Below the pieces are notes generated by a model, which was given only the letters and a program-made list of their open reading frames with translations, was not told where the DNA came from and ran no database searches. The position numbers were made by a program, and so were the translations under genes. From Bacillus pumilus (lineage in GTDB: Bacteria > Bacillota > Bacilli > Bacillales > Bacillaceae), in NCBI RefSeq assembly GCF_009937765.1, contig NZ_CP047089.1, forward strand, positions 2,726,272 through 2,790,271: a stretch of 64,000 nt of DNA. The letters run 5' to 3'. Shown here piece by piece: positions 55,558-64,000 of this stretch (within the stretch, counting starts at the first letter, position 1; each line of letters opens with the position of its first letter).

Positions 55558-57264
55558 ATGAAATTGAAACAACAAACTAACGAACCGTGGTGGAAAAAAG
55601 CGGTGGTCTATCAAATTTATCCGAAGAGCTTTTTAGATACAACAGGCTCAGGTACAGGCGATATCAATGGTGTGACAAAAAAGCTCGATTATATTAAAGA
55701 GCTGGGGGCGGATTGTATTTGGCTCACGCCAATGTATGAGTCCCCGCAACATGACAACGGCTATGATATTAGTGATTATACAAAAATCCATGACATGTAC
55801 GGCACAATGGCGGATTTTGAACACATGCTGAAAGAAGCCCATGATCGAGGTATACGAGTTATCATGGATTTAGCCGTCAATCATACATCCATTTTCCATA
55901 AGTGGTTTCAAGCATCACGCGAGTCAAAGGATAATCCTTATCGAGATTATTATATTTGGAAGGAGCCCAAGGCAGACGGCTCCCCGCCAAATGATTGGCA
56001 GTCAAAATTTGGCGGTCCAGCATGGGAGTTAGATGAAGTAACAGGTGAGTATTATCTTCATTTATACGATGTCACCCAAGCAGATCTCAATTGGGAAAAG
56101 GAAGAGGTGCGCAGGCAAGTATATGACATCATGCACTTTTGGTTTGAAAAGGGAATTGATGGATTCAGGCTGGATGTCATCAACAACATCTCAAAAGATC
56201 AGCGCTTCTTAGATGATGCTGGACAGTCTGTACAAGGAGACGGCCGGATGTATTATACGGATGGTCCAAGAATTCATGAGTTTCTGCACGAAATGAACCA
56301 AGAGGTTTTTTCGAAATATGACAGCATGACCGTCGGAGAAATGTCTTCAACGAATATCGCAGACTGCATTCGGTATACAAGACCGGATCGGCAGGAGCTG
56401 GATATGACGTTTAATTTCCATCATTTAAAGGTCGATTATCCAAACGGAGAAAAATGGGCCATAGCACCATTTGATTTTCATGAATTGAAGTCGATTCTGT
56501 CTGAGTGGCAGACGAAAATGCATGAGGGTGGCGGCTGGAATGCGCTCTTCTGGTGTAATCATGATCAGCCACGTATCGTTTCAAGATACGGTGATGACGA
56601 AACGTACCATCAGCAATCAGCGAAGATGCTGGCGACCACCATTCATCTCATGCAAGGGACGCCATATATTTATCAAGGTGAAGAGATTGGTATGAAGAAT
56701 CCTCAGTTTGAGGACATCTTGTCTTACCGTGATATTGAATCACTCAATATGTATGAAGCCATGCTTGAAAAAGGGAAATCAAAGGAAGAAGCGCTTGCCA
56801 TTTTACAGGTCAAGTCAAGAGATAATGCGAGAACTCCGATGCAGTGGACCTCAGAAAAGAACGCAGGTTTCTCAAAAGGAACACCATGGATTGAGCCAGC
56901 CAATAACGACATTTCAGTCGAAGCTTCATTAAAAGACAAGACGTCTATTTTCTACCATTATCAAGCCCTTTGTAAGCTGCGTAAAGAACTTGACGTGATC
57001 ACATATGGAAGCTTTACCTTACTCTTAGCAGATGACCCGAAGGTTTTTGCTTATGTGAGAGAAAGCGGTGAGGAGAAGCTTCTTGTGATCAATCACTTTT
57101 ACGCAGGAGAGACGGACTTTACGCTTCCTGATGAGCTTGTGCAGGCTGTAGACGAGATGGAGGGGCAAGTGCTGTTATCCAATTATGAGGATGCACCGGA
57201 AGATATGAAAGGATTTACGTTGCGTCCATATGAGTCAATCGTTTATCATTTAACCAAACGCTAG
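55558..57264 (+). CDS. treA: Trehalose-6-phosphate hydrolase (phospho-alpha-(1,1)-glucosidase)
   Basis: The 568-residue GH13 enzyme splits trehalose 6-phosphate into glucose and glucose 6-phosphate. Catalytic residues are visible: nucleophile D206 in GFRLDVIN, acid/base E261 in TVGEMSS, and D336 in NHDQPR. The ATG is right after GGTGGTGG; a TTG two codons later has better spacing. It lies nine bases after treP, so the genes are co-transcribed. Confidence 0.95.
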   Translation: MKLKQQTNEPWWKKAVVYQIYPKSFLDTTGSGTGDINGVTKKLDYIKELGADCIWLTPMYESPQHDNGYDISDYTKIHDMYGTMADFEHMLKEAHDRGIRVIMDLAVNHTSIFHKWFQASRESKDNPYRDYYIWKEPKADGSPPNDWQSKFGGPAWELDEVTGEYYLHLYDVTQADLNWEKEEVRRQVYDIMHFWFEKGIDGFRLDVINNISKDQRFLDDAGQSVQGDGRMYYTDGPRIHEFLHEMNQEVFSKYDSMTVGEMSSTNIADCIRYTRPDRQELDMTFNFHHLKVDYPNGEKWAIAPFDFHELKSILSEWQTKMHEGGGWNALFWCNHDQPRIVSRYGDDETYHQQSAKMLATTIHLMQGTPYIYQGEEIGMKNPQFEDILSYRDIESLNMYEAMLEKGKSKEEALAILQVKSRDNARTPMQWTSEKNAGFSKGTPWIEPANNDISVEASLKDKTSIFYHYQALCKLRKELDVITYGSFTLLLADDPKVFAYVRESGEEKLLVINHFYAGETDFTLPDELVQAVDEMEGQVLLSNYEDAPEDMKGFTLRPYESIVYHLTKR

Positions 57265-57283
57265 AAAATGGGGCGGAGGGAAA

Positions 57284-58012
57284 ATGAAAGAGAATAAGTT
57301 TCGAGTGATTTATGATCAGCTCGCAAAACGAATTGAACAAGGTGAATGGCAGGATAAAGGCATTCTGCCATCAGAGCATGAGCTGTCCTTGATGTATGAC
57401 ACATCCCGTGAGACGGTAAGAAAGGCATTAAATATCCTTGTGCAAAATGGCTATATCCAAAAAATCCGCGGGAAAGGCTCTGTCTTACTGAATCGAGAGA
57501 AAATGCAATTTCCAGTCTCGGGTCTTGTCAGCTTTAAAGAACTTTCTCAAACGCTTGGCCGGAAGACTGTTACGACGGTTCACGAATTTGGTTTAATCAA
57601 ACCGGATCAGTATATTCAGTCTCAGCTGAAAATAAGTGGGCAGGAGGATGTCTGGGAAGTCATTCGGTCTCGTAATATTAGCGGAGAAGAAGTGATTTTA
57701 GACAAGGATTACTTTTTGCAAAAGCATGTGTCCGTCTTGTCAAAAGACATATGCGAAGGGTCCATCTACGAGTATATTGAAGGAGAGCTTGGTGTATCAA
57801 TCAGCTATGCCCAAAAGGAATTTGTGGTAGAGCCATGTACAGAAGAGGACGCCAAGTATCTTGATTTGAACGGGTTTGACCATGTTGTCGTCGTGAAGAA
57901 TTACGTGTTCTTAGAGGATACAAGTTTATTTCAATACACTGAAAGCCGTCACCGATTAGACCGCTTCAGATTCGTTGATTTTGCAAGAAGAGAAAAAAAG
58001 GAAAATTCTTAG
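57284..58012 (+). CDS. treR: Trehalose operon repressor, GntR/HutC family
   Basis: The 242-residue regulator has an N-terminal winged helix (LPSEHELSLMYDTSRETVRKALNILVQNGYIQKIRGKGSVL) and a C-terminal UTRA effector domain that binds trehalose 6-phosphate. It lies 19 bases after treA behind GGAGGG. Its two operators precede treP, giving autoregulation. Confidence 0.95.
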   Translation: MKENKFRVIYDQLAKRIEQGEWQDKGILPSEHELSLMYDTSRETVRKALNILVQNGYIQKIRGKGSVLLNREKMQFPVSGLVSFKELSQTLGRKTVTTVHEFGLIKPDQYIQSQLKISGQEDVWEVIRSRNISGEEVILDKDYFLQKHVSVLSKDICEGSIYEYIEGELGVSISYAQKEFVVEPCTEEDAKYLDLNGFDHVVVVKNYVFLEDTSLFQYTESRHRLDRFRFVDFARREKKENS

Positions 58013-58114
58013 AACTTCTTGAAAGTCAAGCTATCAGAATAAAATAGATTGATGATTATTAATGAAGTAGCGTCAGGAAAATGTGGATTTACAACGACAA
58101 AGAAATGCCAAATG

Positions 58115-58162
58115 AAAAAGCTCAACTTCTCTACAAATCAAAATAGAGTAATTGAGCTTTTT
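58115..58162. terminator. Bidirectional terminator after treR
   Basis: AAAAAGCTCAA (58115-58125) pairs with TTGAGCTTTTT (58152-58162), with an inner CTCT/AGAG pairing. Confidence 0.75.
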
Positions 58163-58173
58163 AGCTACTTCAT

Positions 58174-58806
58174 TTATTCATTTATTGAATTCATTAACTG
58201 TAAGAAGTATTCAGGTTTATGAGTTTTATTTAGGTTATACCATGAATGTAATGCATCTGGTGTAAATACATCTATCTTTCTCAGTACTTCCATTGCAAAT
58301 TCCAGAGGAGCTATTCCCGATGCAGTGACTAAATTTGCATCAGAAACCGCAGGTCCCAACTCATAGAACTTTTCTCCTTTATAGTTAGGGCATACCATTT
58401 TGGTATATTCTAAATTATTACTTGTATGCTTTCTAGTATCCAAGTATCCCATGTTCGCAAGGGCATCAGTTGCACCACAAATTGCAGCAACAATAGTGCC
58501 AATCTTTAAAGCTTGGTCAATATTTTTCAAGACCGGTTGATGCATTTCTTCATTCCAAGTCGTTCCTCCTGGTAAAATTAAAAGATCTTTACACTCAAGA
58601 GTACATTCATTAAGAGAAATATCTGGTTTTATGTTTAGTCCTCCCATAGTAGTAATCATTTCTTTATTAGCTCCTACTGTAATTACTTTTAAAGGTGCTA
58701 AATCTTTTTTGAAATATCTTCCTGAGTTTAGTTCAGCAATTAAATATCCATATTCCCAGTCCGACATTGTATGAAATACATATAGAAAAGCTTTTTTTGT
58801 TTGCAT
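58174..58806 (-). CDS. DJ-1/PfpI-family protein (glutamine amidotransferase-like)
   Basis: The 210-residue protein has the PfpI f old: LLILPGGTTWNEEMHQPVL, then the nucleophile elbow AAICGATDALANMGYLD with the catalytic Cys, and VTASGIAPLEFAMEVL near the end. Relatives are proteases, chaperones, deglycases or AraC co-sensors. ATG 58806 follows GGAG at nine bases. It sits beside a WYL regulator on the same strand, a pair inserted where B. subtilis has yfkO, between treR and yfkN. Confidence 0.87.
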   Translation of the reverse strand: MQTKKAFLYVFHTMSDWEYGYLIAELNSGRYFKKDLAPLKVITVGANKEMITTMGGLNIKPDISLNECTLECKDLLILPGGTTWNEEMHQPVLKNIDQALKIGTIVAAICGATDALANMGYLDTRKHTSNNLEYTKMVCPNYKGEKFYELGPAVSDANLVTASGIAPLEFAMEVLRKIDVFTPDALHSWYNLNKTHKPEYFLQLMNSINE

Positions 58807-58881
58807 CCAATAGCACTCCAATCACAATTGATATAGCTATTATAATAAAACTTCCCTGACAGTTAACGTCAGGGAAGTTTA

Positions 58882-59844
58882 TCATTCTTGATAAAATTTT
58901 ATTAATTCAGTCAGAACTTCAATAAGTTTTTTCTTAAGACTTATTGGCTCAATCACTTTAATAGATTTATTGTACGGTAAAAGTAAATAAGGTACATATG
59001 TATGTAACATATCTTTTTCAAGAAGAAAAACTGCTTGATTTGAAGTTCGTTCTTGTAAATAATGTCCTAAAAACCAATGTTGGCAAATATCAGCCAATAC
59101 ACTTTGATCCCCATGAATAACCAAAGAAATAATCTCTTCCTTATCTTCTATAGTTGGAAGGAGATTTTTTATAAAAAAGTCACGTGCTGAAAAATTTTTT
59201 GGCCGGTTAAACTTATTTTCGGTTAGCGTTAGACTTTCGATTCGGTCTACTCTAAAACTGCGGATATCATTCCTAAGATGACAAAATCCAATCACATACC
59301 ACTTATTATTCCAATAGGTAATTCTGTACGGATCGACCAATCTATCATTTAATTGCTTTACGCCACTTTTATCGTAAAGAATTTTTGCTGAAAACCCGTC
59401 AGCTACAGCTTGCTCTAACTCCTTCAAAAAAGGTTTCAAAGAGAGTGGACTTAACCGATTTATTACTTCAAGACTAGTTAAATGTTGGTTTATCTTTGTT
59501 TCCTGCTCTTGATTTGAGTATTTACTTAGTTTTGAAATGGCCCGATTTAGTGCTTCACCTCCATAATATCCGGCTTCTTCTGCAAATACAGCAGCATGAA
59601 ATAGTGAAGTTTGCTCCTCAAAATCAAAAAAAAGAGGCGCCTTAATAAAATTGTTCAATAACGTGTATCCACCGTTATGTCCCGGTTCTGACATGATAGG
59701 TACGCCACTTGTTGAAAGTGTATCAATATAACGATACACAGTCCTTACATTCATTTCTAACTTTTCTGAAATTTGTTTTGCCGTAATTTTTTCACCTGAA
59801 TGGAGCATCCATAGAATTGCTAACATATTGTCAATTTTAGGCAT
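58882..59844 (-). CDS. YobV-like helix-turn-helix / WYL-domain regulator
   Basis: The 320-residue protein has an N-terminal DeoR-like winged helix (KITAKQISEKLEMNVRTVYRYIDTLSTSGVPIMSEPGHNGGY) and a C-terminal WYL domain with DPYRITYWNNKWYVIGFCHLR. WYL regulators respond to nucleic-acid or small ligands and often repress a neighbour. ATG 59844 has GAGGTGG just upstream. It lies 75 bases before the DJ-1 gene, its probable target. The 59845-59969 stretch holds nothing recognisable. Confidence 0.87.
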   Translation of the reverse strand: MPKIDNMLAILWMLHSGEKITAKQISEKLEMNVRTVYRYIDTLSTSGVPIMSEPGHNGGYTLLNNFIKAPLFFDFEEQTSLFHAAVFAEEAGYYGGEALNRAISKLSKYSNQEQETKINQHLTSLEVINRLSPLSLKPFLKELEQAVADGFSAKILYDKSGVKQLNDRLVDPYRITYWNNKWYVIGFCHLRNDIRSFRVDRIESLTLTENKFNRPKNFSARDFFIKNLLPTIEDKEEIISLVIHGDQSVLADICQHWFLGHYLQERTSNQAVFLLEKDMLHTYVPYLLLPYNKSIKVIEPISLKKKLIEVLTELIKFYQE

Positions 59845-59969
59845 ATAATTCCACCTCATATGAAATTTCAATAAACTCTATTTTTCGATATACAACTTAA
59901 TCTATTTATCATATCATGTAAGTCACTTATTGATTGAGCCACTGGCTTGATATAGGTTCAAAGGAATAA

Positions 59970-60108
59970 CTAGTTACGCCCACATCTCTTTGGTGTAGTA
60001 TCTTTGCAACAATGTCTACCAGTAACTTTTGCTGGTCGCTGAACAATTTCAGTCGCAAAAGGTGTTACCACAACAGCTATTCTTCTTGGGATTCCAACTA
60101 TTCCATGA
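59970..60108 (-). other. Open frame without a start downstream of yfkN, possible gene remnant
   Basis: On the minus strand a 45-codon frame reads HGIVGIPRRIAVVVTPF, later QRPAKVTGRHCC and ends KRCGRN, with no start codon and directly behind the yfkN terminator. Composition looks protein-like (basic, Cys-containing) but I recognise no family. It may be the 3' end of a lost gene or chance. Confidence 0.25.
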
Positions 60109-60110
60109 AA

Positions 60111-60138
60111 AGAGGACAGAGCTTAGGCTCTGTCCTCT
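60111..60138 (-). terminator. yfkN terminator
   Basis: AGAGGACAGAGC (60111-60122) pairs perfectly with GCTCTGTCCTCT (60127-60138), followed by TTTT on the minus strand. Confidence 0.8.
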
Positions 60139-60142
60139 TCCT

Positions 60143-63100
60143 TTAGGATGATACATTGTTTCTTGTGCGCTTGCGCTGGTAGTAATATAGGATACCGCCA
60201 GCTCCGAGCATGAGCACACCGATTAGTACAGCTGTATACATCATTGTGGCTGTATTCGGTAGTGTGCCGCCTGGGATGCCGGTTCCATCTTGGTTTTGAT
60301 CTGTACCTGTGCCTCCGCCTGGTGCTGTTGTTCCGCCGTCTCCACCAGTTTGATCTGGGGTTGTGCCAGCAGCCCCGCTTTGGTTAAGGACCGTGTATTC
60401 GCTGAAGTGATCAGTTTGACCTGAAACGACTCCGTTTTCAAAAGATCCATTACTTGTTTTGGTGTAACGATTTTTCTTGCGATCCACATAATACACACTA
60501 GGTTTTTTTGCCTTTTGAGGCTCGTCTAGTGTAAAGGATAGTGTGACAGGGTCTTTAAAGGTTGAAACCTTTTTCTTGTCTTGTTTGATTTGGAAGTCAT
60601 ACGTATCCGTTAAAGCGTTTTTCACTTTATCCGTCTTTGTCATCCATATATCTGCGTTTTTCTCGGATAAATTGGAGAGTGGCAATGCGAGTCCCACTTT
60701 GTCATGATAGATGGTGACGTTTGGATCTTGCTCTCTTTTCTTCAGCTCGGCTACTTGCGCTTTTGATAAAGACAATTGAACGTTTTTTGCATTGCTTGCT
60801 TTGTCTAAATAGAGCAAAGCTTTGTTTGTATGCTGCACATACGTTTGGAATTTCTCATCATCTTGAATGTCATAAGCGCCTTTTCCTTTCGCACGAGGAA
60901 GGAACACTTCTTTCACCCTGTGATCGATGACAGGCGAAATCTGTCCGTCTGCTTTTTCGATTTGCTCTTTGAAGATTTCATAGTCAACATACCCTAAATC
61001 TTCGCCGTGAGAAGCTTCTGTAAAGACGCTGTAGCCGTCGCCGCCTGTACCGACAAATGCGTTTGTGGCTACGCGGTATGTTTTCTCATCATCAATGTCT
61101 GTCAATTGACCTTTTTGGTCTTTCAGTTTCACATCAATTAATCTGCTGCCAGCTGGTTTACTGAGCGTAAACGTATATTCAATGCCAGCTACATGAGGGA
61201 ATGCCCCTCCGCCTTCTTCAATGCCTGACAGCCCTTGTTCGAGTGCTTTCTTAATTTGACTGCCTTTTAAATCTGCGACATAAAGTGTATTTCCGAAAGG
61301 CATCACCGTTAAAATATCACCTAAAGTGATATCACCTTTTTCGATGCTTCCACGAATACCGCCGCCGTTTGTGATGGCAAGGTCAGCTCCAGCAGATTCT
61401 TGCGCTTTTTGCAGCATGCCGTCGGCAATAAAGTTCCCAAGATTCGTTTCCTTCGCACGGACGTGCTCACGTTGACCGTCTAAAAGGACATCTGTATGTC
61501 CGACTTTTTCTGTCTTTAAATCTTGAATATCTGCTTTGTACCCATCAAGAATCGCTTTTGCCTCCGCATCTTCTTTGACAGAGTCATCAATCGGGATCAG
61601 GTCAAAAGAGGATTCTTTTGGCTGGACGACACCTTTTTTGTCAAAGGCCACATCTACTTTTCCTAAAAATTGACCGTAGTCTTTCACCTGAGCGACAATC
61701 GTAGGTTCTTTTTTATTGATGACCTTTAATTTTTCAACAAGGGTGTGCGTGTGACCGCCAATGATTAAATCAATTCCATCGACTTTCTGAGCGAGCTCAA
61801 GGTCACGGTTGTAGCCAATGTGTGTTAACGCTATGATTTTATTGATTTTTTCTTCTGTTTGAATGGTGTTGACAGTTTCTTTTGCTTTTTTGTACGCATC
61901 TTTAAATTGAATGTTAGGACCGCTGCTGGATGTAATGGCTGTGTCTTCAGTCGTTAAGCCGAATACGGCCACCTTTTCACCGTTTACATCGAGAAGGATG
62001 TAAGGGTAAATTCCGGCTTCTTTTTTCTCACCCGCTTTAAATGAGGCTGGTTTTTTCACTAAGTCACTCAATTGTTTTTCCTTCGAGACATCCACGTTTG
62101 ATGACACGACCGGGAAACGAGGCTTTTCAAATTGATGACGGTTTTTCGGATCGACATCTGATGCATCACCTGTCAGGAATTGACGGAGTACAGAAGGACC
62201 TTTGTCAAATTCATGATTCCCAAACGTCATGGCATCATATTTCATTAAGTTCATCAATTTCAGATCAGCAAGTCCTTGCCACTTTGTGAAGTACAGGTCA
62301 CCAGAGAAGACATCTCCAGCGTCTAATAGAATATTGTTCTTATTTTCAGCACGGACTTCTTTAATCTTTGTTGCGCGTCTTGCCGCATCATCAAGATGTG
62401 CGTGTGTATCATTCGTATGCATCACTGTTAAATTCCAGTTGTCTGATGCAGGCGGTTCTGTTGTGCCATCGTCTTTAAAGGCTAGCTTGTACACACCAAG
62501 ACCATCTGTGCTTGCGTTACGAATAAAGTCTACGCTACTTGATTTCTCAGCAAACGGTTTGGCTAAAAGAGAAGATTCAAAAGTGACGGTTGCGCCTTTG
62601 ATCGGTGCAATCGACCAGTTTTGATCTGCACTTGGGTTGATCGTTTTTTGTTCAATAATATAATCCATCAGTACTTGGCGGTTCTCATCTGCTGAGGCTA
62701 GCACTACTTTATCTTGCGTCAGATGAGGGAAGCCTCCGCCGCCAGAAGCACGATAGTTATTTGTTACGACTAAAAATTCTTGATTGTCAGAGACGGGTTT
62801 CCCGTTGTAAGACAGGTTTTTGATGCGGTTGGCATTGGCGTTGACAAGTGTGCCTGTTGTGCTGTATTTAGCTGGCTGCGTCACATCGACTTGATATGTC
62901 ACGCCATCAATTACATCAAAGTTATACGAGCGGTATTCCTCGTTTAAAATCGGTTGTTCTTTTGCATCGTTCGGTTTGATCTGATTAAACTGGCCAGCAG
63001 ACATTTCTAACCAGTCTTTCACTTCACTGCCTTTCAGTTTCACAATCTGCACAGTGTTATCGTAAAGGTAGAGATCACCGATGTTCTTAATCGCTAAATC

Positions 63101-64000
63101 TCCTTTTGCGATATTTGTATAATAATTTACACCGTTTCGGCCGCCGGCTTTAAACGGAGCACCTGCAGATAAAATCGGTAAATTTTGATACGATGTGTCC
63201 TTCATTTTTTCTTGTGCATACCATTTTTGGGCATCTGTCACAATTTGAATCGAAGGGTCATCCATCACTTGAGCGAAAAAGCTGTTAATGTCTGCTTCTG
63301 TTTTTCCAACAGGCTTTCTCACGTAATCAAGTGTGTTTTGATGCGTTGTTTGAATGGCATCTTTTACGGTGCTGTTTTGAGATGATACTCCGGCAACAGA
63401 TTCGATCTTGCCTGTTCCGTCTGTGACCTTCCAGTTGCTGCCGTCAGGCTCTAGTGTTAAATCAATGACCCCGAGGTAGCTGCCCCAGTTTTTTGACATG
63501 ACGACTGGGATGCCGTTGATGGTTCCTTTTGAGACATTGAATTTGTCGACGCCGTTATATTCAGCACTTGGGAATGTGCCATGCTGGTGGCCTGATACAA
63601 TGGCATCGATACCTTTTGTTTTCGTGGCAAGATCAAAGATCATATTTTCTGATCCTTTAGGTGAAGCGGTTTTTTCAATTCCTGTATGAGCAAGAGCGAC
63701 AATGACATCTGCGCCTTTCTCTTTCATTTCAGGAATGGTTTCATTGGCAGATTCGACGATGTCCTGCACTTGGACTTGTCCATCTAAATGCTTCTTATCC
63801 CACGTCATAATTTGGGGTGGAACGAATCCTATGTAACCAACTTTCACAGTTTGTGAGGTTCCGTTTGCATCTTTAAAGGTTTTATCTTGGATCACATAAG
63901 GTGTAAAACGGTGTTCTCCATTAAGCTTTTTGACGTTCGCATTGACAATCGGGAAGTTAGCGCCCGCAATGGTACCGTCAAGGAAGGATAATCCGTAGTT
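60143..64000 (-). CDS. yfkN: Wall-anchored 2',3'-cyclic phosphodiesterase / 5'-nucleotidase (partial, 5' end outside window)
   Basis: The visible 1285 codons contain the end of a first metallophosphoesterase/nucleotidase unit and a complete second unit. The second starts NLTVMHTNDTHAHLDD and has FGNHEFDKG, IIGGHTHTL and AITNGGGIRGSI. A linker rich in Gly, Thr and Gln follows, then the sorting signal LPNTA with a hydrophobic segment and an RKRTRNN tail, so the protein is exported and fixed to the wall by sortase. It releases nucleosides and phosphate from nucleotides outside the cell. It matches B. subtilis YfkN, also found after the tre operon. Confidence 0.94.
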   Translation of the reverse strand, partial: NYGLSFLDGTIAGANFPIVNANVKKLNGEHRFTPYVIQDKTFKDANGTSQTVKVGYIGFVPPQIMTWDKKHLDGQVQVQDIVESANETIPEMKEKGADVIVALAHTGIEKTASPKGSENMIFDLATKTKGIDAIVSGHQHGTFPSAEYNGVDKFNVSKGTINGIPVVMSKNWGSYLGVIDLTLEPDGSNWKVTDGTGKIESVAGVSSQNSTVKDAIQTTHQNTLDYVRKPVGKTEADINSFFAQVMDDPSIQIVTDAQKWYAQEKMKDTSYQNLPILSAGAPFKAGGRNGVNYYTNIAKGDLAIKNIGDLYLYDNTVQIVKLKGSEVKDWLEMSAGQFNQIKPNDAKEQPILNEEYRSYNFDVIDGVTYQVDVTQPAKYSTTGTLVNANANRIKNLSYNGKPVSDNQEFLVVTNNYRASGGGGFPHLTQDKVVLASADENRQVLMDYIIEQKTINPSADQNWSIAPIKGATVTFESSLLAKPFAEKSSSVDFIRNASTDGLGVYKLAFKDDGTTEPPASDNWNLTVMHTNDTHAHLDDAARRATKIKEVRAENKNNILLDAGDVFSGDLYFTKWQGLADLKLMNLMKYDAMTFGNHEFDKGPSVLRQFLTGDASDVDPKNRHQFEKPRFPVVSSNVDVSKEKQLSDLVKKPASFKAGEKKEAGIYPYILLDVNGEKVAVFGLTTEDTAITSSSGPNIQFKDAYKKAKETVNTIQTEEKINKIIALTHIGYNRDLELAQKVDGIDLIIGGHTHTLVEKLKVINKKEPTIVAQVKDYGQFLGKVDVAFDKKGVVQPKESSFDLIPIDDSVKEDAEAKAILDGYKADIQDLKTEKVGHTDVLLDGQREHVRAKETNLGNFIADGMLQKAQESAGADLAITNGGGIRGSIEKGDITLGDILTVMPFGNTLYVADLKGSQIKKALEQGLSGIEEGGGAFPHVAGIEYTFTLSKPAGSRLIDVKLKDQKGQLTDIDDEKTYRVATNAFVGTGGDGYSVFTEASHGEDLGYVDYEIFKEQIEKADGQISPVIDHRVKEVFLPRAKGKGAYDIQDDEKFQTYVQHTNKALLYLDKASNAKNVQLSLSKAQVAELKKREQDPNVTIYHDKVGLALPLSNLSEKNADIWMTKTDKVKNALTDTYDFQIKQDKKKVSTFKDPVTLSFTLDEPQKAKKPSVYYVDRKKNRYTKTSNGSFENGVVSGQTDHFSEYTVLNQSGAAGTTPDQTGGDGGTTAPGGGTGTDQNQDGTGIPGGTLPNTATMMYTAVLIGVLMLGAGGILYYYQRKRTRNNVSS

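Overview
The window reads as a chromosomal segment of a Bacillus of the pumilus group (B. pumilus, safensis or altitudinis). The basis is moderate GC content, strong Shine-Dalgarno sites with many TTG and GTG starts, B. subtilis-type regulatory sites (LexA, cre, TreR, NagR and PadR boxes, sigma-D and sigma-K promoters), and gene order. The right half follows the B. subtilis citS-citT-yflP-citM / nos-yflL-yflK-yflJ / mapB-nagP / ltaS / yflB / treP-treA-treR / yfkN segment, interrupted by local insertions. Species assignment is inference from protein resemblance; no database search was possible.

Layout. 1-12.5 kb: a partial RNA-repair enzyme (kinase, phosphatase and ligase in one chain), a DUF4083 peptide, an EamA transporter, the lutABC L-lactate operon, an SDR gene and an Rrf2 regulator that share a matching operator, a VOC protein, ydaT, and the divergent NHEJ pair ku / ligD. 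12.5-19 kb: a rap-phr quorum cassette, a three-gene spore-surface cluster (CotY/Z-Ena fusion, Ena-like DUF3992 protein, BclA-like collagen protein) behind a sigma-K promoter, a tRNA-like RNA with a long insertion, ydhG, bcrC, a GNAT enzyme and a macro-domain protein. 19-30 kb: an AT-rich accessory island with an orphan 3' tail of a yezG immunity gene, YdcF and YxeA proteins, a decayed uvrX with its yolD partner, a frameshifted nuclease-like gene behind two LexA boxes, a SMI1/KNR4 protein, and a T7SS LXG nuclease toxin (YeeF type) with YezG immunity. A LuxR-type two-component system follows. An IS1182-type transposase fragment is fused to a beheaded BclB-type collagen gene.

32-64 kb: the citrate sensing and uptake operon, a secreted M14 carboxypeptidase, padC/padR, nitric oxide synthase, acylphosphatase, a MOSC protein, small yfl genes, methionine aminopeptidase, N-acetylglucosamine PTS, DUF817, a DoxX gene flanked by two FNR/Rex-type palindromes, a YjgB-like secreted protein, lipoteichoic acid synthase, a PLP decarboxylase plus chemoreceptor operon with a possible sigma-D promoter, a structured repeat element, the trehalose operon, a DJ-1/PfpI protein next to a WYL regulator, and the 3' part of the wall-anchored nucleotidase yfkN.

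The two most unusual items are the tRNA-like RNA at 16541-16737 and the compact anchor-fibre-tip spore appendage cluster at 14363-16379, which resembles the L-ENA cluster of the B. cereus group.
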